DNA of 46,806 bases from an uncultured Coprococcus sp. (lineage in GTDB: Bacteria; Bacillota; Clostridia; Lachnospirales; Lachnospiraceae): contig CAKQIY010000017.1 of NCBI GenBank assembly GCA_934247115.1, forward strand, positions 1 to 46,806. Direction: 5' to 3'. The first letter of the stretch is position 1. Each line of letters begins with the position of its first letter. Position numbers and translations under genes: made by a program. Below are positions 42,415 to 46,806 of the stretch, piece by piece. A model generated the notes under the pieces. It had not been told where the DNA came from. It was given only the letters and a program-made list of their open reading frames with translations, and did not search any database.

Positions 42415-42425
42415 TGTGAGTATAT

Positions 42426-43475
42426 ATGAAAACAAGAGAGATTCACATAGGTGACAGGGTCATAGGCGGGGGCAATCCGATACTTATACAGTCCATGACC
42501 AATACAAAGACAAGCGATGTGGAGGCGACGGTTGCACAGATACTACAGCTAGAGAAGGCTGGATGCGACATTATAAGGTGCACAATAAATGATGAGGCGG
42601 CTGCTGAGGCGGTTCCGGCTATAAAGAAGCAGATTCATATTCCACTTGTTGGAGATATACATTTTGATTACAGATTGGCCATAAAGGCTATAGAAAATGG
42701 CGTGGATAAGATCAGGATCAATCCTGGCAATATAGGAGGTCAGGACAAGCTGGCAAAGGTCGTTGAGGCGGCCAGAAAGAGGAACATACCTATCAGAGTC
42801 GGAGTTAACAGTGGTTCACTTGAAAAAGAACTGGTGGCAAAGTATAACGGGGTGACCGCTGAGGGAATAGTTGAGAGTGCACTGGATAAGGTGCGCATGA
42901 TAGAGGAGCTTGACTATCACAACATAGTTATAAGCATCAAATCATCAGATGTTATGATGTGTGTGAGAGCCCATGAGCTCATTGCAGACAAAACGGATTA
43001 TCCTCTCCATGTAGGCATAACAGAGTCGGGAACCATTACCAGGGGCAATATCAAGTCATCAGTTGGACTTGGAATCATATTGCATGAGGGAATAGGAGAT
43101 ACGATAAGAGTGTCCCTGACAGGAGATCCGGTGGATGAGATCCTGTCGGCAAAGCTTATTCTCAAGGCTCTTGGACTCAGAAAGGGCGGAGTAGAGCTTG
43201 TGTCATGTCCTACCTGTGGACGTACTGAGATAGATCTTATAGGACTTGCAAATAAGGTGGAAAAGCTTGTGTCAGACTATGACCACCTCAATATCAAAGT
43301 TGCAGTTATGGGGTGCGTTGTGAATGGTCCCGGTGAGGCCAAAGAGGCTGACCTGGGAATTGCAGGAGGTAAGGGCTGCGGGCTCCTTATCAAGAAGGGT
43401 GAGGTAGTCGGCCGACTTGGCGAGGATGAATTTATACCAGCGCTGAAGAGAGAGTTAGATAATTGGAGTGAATAG
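42426..43475 (+). CDS. ispG: 4-hydroxy-3-methylbut-2-enyl diphosphate synthase
   Basis: 349 aa. Iron-sulfur enzyme of the MEP route. It contains IGGGNPILIQSMTNTKT, the TIM-barrel segments, KIRINPGNIG, and the cluster Cys motifs SCPTCGRTE (near residue 261-264) and CVVNGPGEAKEAD. No AGGAGG lies within the normal distance of ATG 42426; the best site is 43 nt upstream beyond a hairpin. It sits between rseP and polC. Confidence 0.96.
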   Translation: MKTREIHIGDRVIGGGNPILIQSMTNTKTSDVEATVAQILQLEKAGCDIIRCTINDEAAAEAVPAIKKQIHIPLVGDIHFDYRLAIKAIENGVDKIRINPGNIGGQDKLAKVVEAARKRNIPIRVGVNSGSLEKELVAKYNGVTAEGIVESALDKVRMIEELDYHNIVISIKSSDVMMCVRAHELIADKTDYPLHVGITESGTITRGNIKSSVGLGIILHEGIGDTIRVSLTGDPVDEILSAKLILKALGLRKGGVELVSCPTCGRTEIDLIGLANKVEKLVSDYDHLNIKVAVMGCVVNGPGEAKEADLGIAGGKGCGLLIKKGEVVGRLGEDEFIPALKRELDNWSE

Positions 43476-43477
43476 GA

Positions 43478-46400
43478 TTGAACAATGAAGATCATATTTT
43501 GAGACAAGAAAATATAGCACAGATGTATGCCGATGAGATGCAGGCCCAGATGGATTACGAAGCTCAGATGGCTGAACAGGAGATGTACGAGAACCAGCTG
43601 TATTCAGATATGCAGCATGAGAGCGCGGAATACATCTACACAGATAATCACGACTCGGACTGGCATATCGCAGATGATATGGAGGAAGATGCTGAGGATG
43701 GAGAAGATGTCAGTGATGAAACCGCCGGTGATGTGACCGCTGACAGCGAGACTGATGATCATGCATCGGAGCAAAGCCCAGAGATTAGAGATGTGAGTAA
43801 TGACAGCGCTGTTGCGACGGGGGCAGATGTCGAAAATGAGCAGGCAGAGCTTTTTATGACGGTGTTTCCAGGATTGGAAATGACAAAAGAGCTTGCCGGT
43901 CTGTTTACTGAGGTGTACGTTACCAGGATAACCATATATGAAAGTAAGAATATTCTGGAGGTTGATATCCACTCAAAACATATAATCAGCCGTCCGAATA
44001 TTGAGAAGGCGGAGGATTGTATCAGAAAATATCTTCAGAGCAGCCGAAGATATATGGTAAAAATAAACGAGCACTATACTCTGTCCACGCAGTATAATCT
44101 GGAAGCCATCATAAAAGCTTATGAGGATAGTATACTGTATGATATAAGATCCTTCAGCAATGTTGGCTACAGGCTTATATCCAGATCAGTTGGGGAATGG
44201 TACTGTGATGGGGATGCCATAACCATAGCCATAGAAGACAGTAAGATAGCACACATACATGCAGAGAAGATCAAAGCATATATGGAAGAAATGTTCCAAA
44301 AGAGGTTTGATCTGTGTGTAAATGTTGCATTTGAGTACAGTGAGGCGGACAAGGAGAAGCTTAGAAGAGCGAGTGCGCTTGTGGAGCAGCAGAAGATAGA
44401 TGCCATACTGAACAATCTTAGAGATCACGGAGATATCATAGTTGATGGCAAGGCTGTGGATAAGGATAAGCTTGGTGTGTCTAAGAAGGAAGATAAACAG
44501 GATGAAAGCCACAAGGCTGACGATAAGAAGACCGCTCCTGTAGCTGCTACGGGAGGCGATGCAGGCCAGAAGGGTGGCGGTGACAAGGAGAAGTTCGGCA
44601 GAAAGCGTAGGTATTCAGACGATCCTGAGGTGTTCATTGGAAGAGATGTGGAGGGCAAACTGCTTGAGATATCCAGTATCAATGATGGTATCGGAGAGGT
44701 AGTCATCCACGGGCAGATCATGAGCACAGAGGAGAGAGAGCTCAGAAATGGCAAGATCATCCTGACCGGATATATAACAGATTTCACAGATACCATAGGT
44801 TTCAAGATGTTCTGTACACCTGAGGATATGGACGTATATCGTGAGGAGATACAGAAGGGTAAGTTCTACAGGATGAAGGGACTTGCCGAGTTCGACACGT
44901 ATGCGAAGGAAGTCATGATATGCAGGGTTCTTGGAATGAAGCATATACAGGATTTCCGTGTGCCTCGTATGGATACATATCCGGAGAAGCGGGTTGAACT
45001 TCATATGCATACCAAGATGAGTGAGATGGACAGTGTGGTTGATATAGAGACCATCGTGAAGCGTGCCAGTGACTGGGGACATCCGGCCATAGCTATCACG
45101 GATCACGGTGTGGTCCAGGCATTCCCTATAGCAAACCATACCAAGGGTCTCAGAAAAGACTTCAAGATCATATATGGTGTCGAGGGATATTTTGTAGATG
45201 ACCTCAAGGACCTGGTCAAGAACTCGAGAAATCAGAGCCTTGATTCGGAATATGTAGTATTTGATATAGAGACTACAGGACTTTCCAAGAAGCACAATAA
45301 GATTATAGAGATCGGTGCGGTCAAGGTGAAGGACGGAGAGGTTGTGGACACCTTCTCAGAGTTCATAAATCCGGGTGTGCCTATCCCATACCAGATAGAG
45401 CAGCTCACATCCATCAATGATGATATGGTAAAGGATGCGCCTATGTACGATGTGATCGTGCCGAGATTTTTGGAGTTCTGCGGTGACGATATCGTGGTTG
45501 CCCACAATGCGTCATTTGATACGGGATTTATGAGAATGAATGCCGAGGAGCTGGGACTGAAGTTCGACAATACGATTCTGGATACCATGACGCTCAGCCA
45601 TATACTGCTGCCGGAGCTTGGTAAATTCACTCTGGACAGAGTGTGTAAGGAACTCAAGGTCGTAAATGCCCATCATCACAGGGCTATAGATGATGCGGAG
45701 GCGACGGCAAAAGTATTCTTCAAACTGCTTGACATGCTGAAGGAGAGAGACGTTAAGAACATGGATGATCTGAATGTTCTGGGAAGTGCTTCGCCTGATG
45801 CGATCAAGAAGGACAGGACATATCATGGCATCATTCTGGCAAAGAATGAGATAGGAAGAGTTAATCTGTACAGACTCATATCTGAGTCACATCTGACATA
45901 TTTCGCCAGAAGACCGCGTATGCCTATGAGCCTCATCAACAAATACAGAGAAGGCCTGATAATAGGCTCTGCCTGTGAAGCGGGTGAATTGTTCAGGGCA
46001 ATAGTAGATGAAGCTCCAGCTGAGGAGATAGTGAGACTGGTCAACTGGTTTGACTACCTGGAGATACAGCCTCTTGGAAATAACGAGTTTATGACAAGAG
46101 ATGCAAAAGATCCAAAGACCATGGATGATCTGATCGGATACAATAAGAGGATAGTTGAGCTCGGAGAGATGTTCAACAAGCCTGTAGTGGCTACATGTGA
46201 TGTGCATTTCCTTAATCCTGAGGATTCTATATACAGGGCTATAATTATGAAGAGTAAGGGATTTCCGGATGCTGATATGCAGCCTCCACTGTATTTCCGT
46301 ACCACGGAGGAGATGCTGGCTGAGTTCCAGTATCTTGGAAGTGACAAGGCCAAGGAGGTCGTCATCACCAACCCGAATATGATAGCTGATATGATAGAAA

Positions 46401-46806
46401 GGATAGAGCCGGTGAGACCTGACAAGGCGCCTCCTATCATTGAGAATTCAGATCAGACTCTGACGGATATATGTTATACCAAGGCACATGAGATATATGG
46501 TCCGGATCTTCCTCCTCAGGTTCAGGAGAGACTGGATAGGGAGCTGCACTCTATCATATCCAATGGATTCGCGGTTATGTACATCATTGCGCAGAAGCTT
46601 GTGTGGGATTCCAATGATCATGGATATCTGGTTGGTTCACGAGGTTCGGTTGGATCTTCATTTGTCGCCACAATGGCTGGTATCACGGAGGTAAATCCGC
46701 TGTCGGCACATTACATATGTCCAAAGTGTCACTTTGTGGACTTTGATTCAGAGCTTGTTAAGTCATATTCCGGAATGAGCGGATGTGATATGCCTGACAG
46801 AGACTG
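43478..46806 (+). CDS. polC: DNA polymerase III PolC-type alpha subunit (3' end outside window)
   Basis: At least 1109 codons, running off the window. The frame opens at TTG 43478, two bases after the ispG stop, with GGAG 9 nt upstream. The first ~120 residues are a very acidic, Met/Gln/Glu-rich extension that is not part of typical PolC. Then come the N-terminal domains and OB fold, the PHP domain (HMHTKMSEMDS near 508, ITDHGVVQAFP), the proofreading exonuclease inserted in it (VFDIETTGLSKKHNK near 594; HNASFDTGFM; HHRAIDDAEATA), then polymerase thumb/palm start with GSRGSVGSSFVATM near 1052 and a Cys motif. Replicative polymerase of low-GC Gram-positives. Confidence 0.96.
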   Translation, partial: MNNEDHILRQENIAQMYADEMQAQMDYEAQMAEQEMYENQLYSDMQHESAEYIYTDNHDSDWHIADDMEEDAEDGEDVSDETAGDVTADSETDDHASEQSPEIRDVSNDSAVATGADVENEQAELFMTVFPGLEMTKELAGLFTEVYVTRITIYESKNILEVDIHSKHIISRPNIEKAEDCIRKYLQSSRRYMVKINEHYTLSTQYNLEAIIKAYEDSILYDIRSFSNVGYRLISRSVGEWYCDGDAITIAIEDSKIAHIHAEKIKAYMEEMFQKRFDLCVNVAFEYSEADKEKLRRASALVEQQKIDAILNNLRDHGDIIVDGKAVDKDKLGVSKKEDKQDESHKADDKKTAPVAATGGDAGQKGGGDKEKFGRKRRYSDDPEVFIGRDVEGKLLEISSINDGIGEVVIHGQIMSTEERELRNGKIILTGYITDFTDTIGFKMFCTPEDMDVYREEIQKGKFYRMKGLAEFDTYAKEVMICRVLGMKHIQDFRVPRMDTYPEKRVELHMHTKMSEMDSVVDIETIVKRASDWGHPAIAITDHGVVQAFPIANHTKGLRKDFKIIYGVEGYFVDDLKDLVKNSRNQSLDSEYVVFDIETTGLSKKHNKIIEIGAVKVKDGEVVDTFSEFINPGVPIPYQIEQLTSINDDMVKDAPMYDVIVPRFLEFCGDDIVVAHNASFDTGFMRMNAEELGLKFDNTILDTMTLSHILLPELGKFTLDRVCKELKVVNAHHHRAIDDAEATAKVFFKLLDMLKERDVKNMDDLNVLGSASPDAIKKDRTYHGIILAKNEIGRVNLYRLISESHLTYFARRPRMPMSLINKYREGLIIGSACEAGELFRAIVDEAPAEEIVRLVNWFDYLEIQPLGNNEFMTRDAKDPKTMDDLIGYNKRIVELGEMFNKPVVATCDVHFLNPEDSIYRAIIMKSKGFPDADMQPPLYFRTTEEMLAEFQYLGSDKAKEVVITNPNMIADMIERIEPVRPDKAPPIIENSDQTLTDICYTKAHEIYGPDLPPQVQERLDRELHSIISNGFAVMYIIAQKLVWDSNDHGYLVGSRGSVGSSFVATMAGITEVNPLSAHYICPKCHFVDFDSELVKSYSGMSGCDMPDRD

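Overview
This 46.8-kb window looks like chromosomal core DNA from a Clostridia-class Firmicute, most likely a Lachnospiraceae member (Coprococcus/Roseburia/Butyrivibrio-like). The grounds are gene order, a PolC-type polymerase, a DUF5688 gene, a PASTA kinase/PP2C pair, frequent ATA and AGA codons, purine-rich AGGAGG ribosome binding sites and sigma-A-type promoters. This placement is inference from composition and gene content. Nearly every gene is on the + strand. The exceptions are a DUF1292 gene, a Na/Pi cotransporter and an RlmH-like gene. No tRNA, rRNA, CRISPR array, insertion sequence or prophage was seen, and no gene-free gap exceeds about 300 bases.

Layout. 1-4160: the rpmE end, then DUF1385-prmC-prfA-hisC; PrmC modifies the release factor encoded by its neighbour. 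4200-8750: DUF5688 with its own promoter and a palindrome, an orphan TetR regulator plus stand-alone receiver protein, rarA, a small membrane protein and a SEC-C protein. 8778-12900: a UvrD/PcrA-like helicase, DUF1292 (minus) and glgA. 12916-29764: a long run of rqcH, yicC, gmk, rpoZ, murE, priA, def, fmt, rsmB, rlmN, prpC, prkC, rsgA, rpe and thiN. It joins ribosome quality control, RNA modification, translation start, restart of replication and the cell-envelope kinase/phosphatase switch. 29880-36994: nptA (minus), an SSS-like transporter lacking its first helix, a + strand RlmH, a convergent minus-strand RlmH-like paralogue, a HAD hydrolase and an LCP cell-wall ligase. 37123-46806: the classical pyrH-frr-uppS-cdsA-dxr-rseP-ispG-polC cluster, with polC running off the window.

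The most unusual thing is at 33656-34527. Two RlmH-family genes face each other tail to tail and overlap by 10 bp. The + copy keeps the SAM-binding GGSLG motif but has lost the C-terminal Tyr-His-Lys tail. The minus copy keeps that tail but has lost GGSLG and the FPHQ motif. The same bases encode the tail of one gene and the stop of the other. Because RlmH is a dimer with an active site built from both subunits, the pair could be an obligate heterodimeric methyltransferase. Other points worth checking are a hairpin between the Shine-Dalgarno and start codon of ispG, an acidic N-terminal extension on PolC, and murE sitting between rpoZ and priA.
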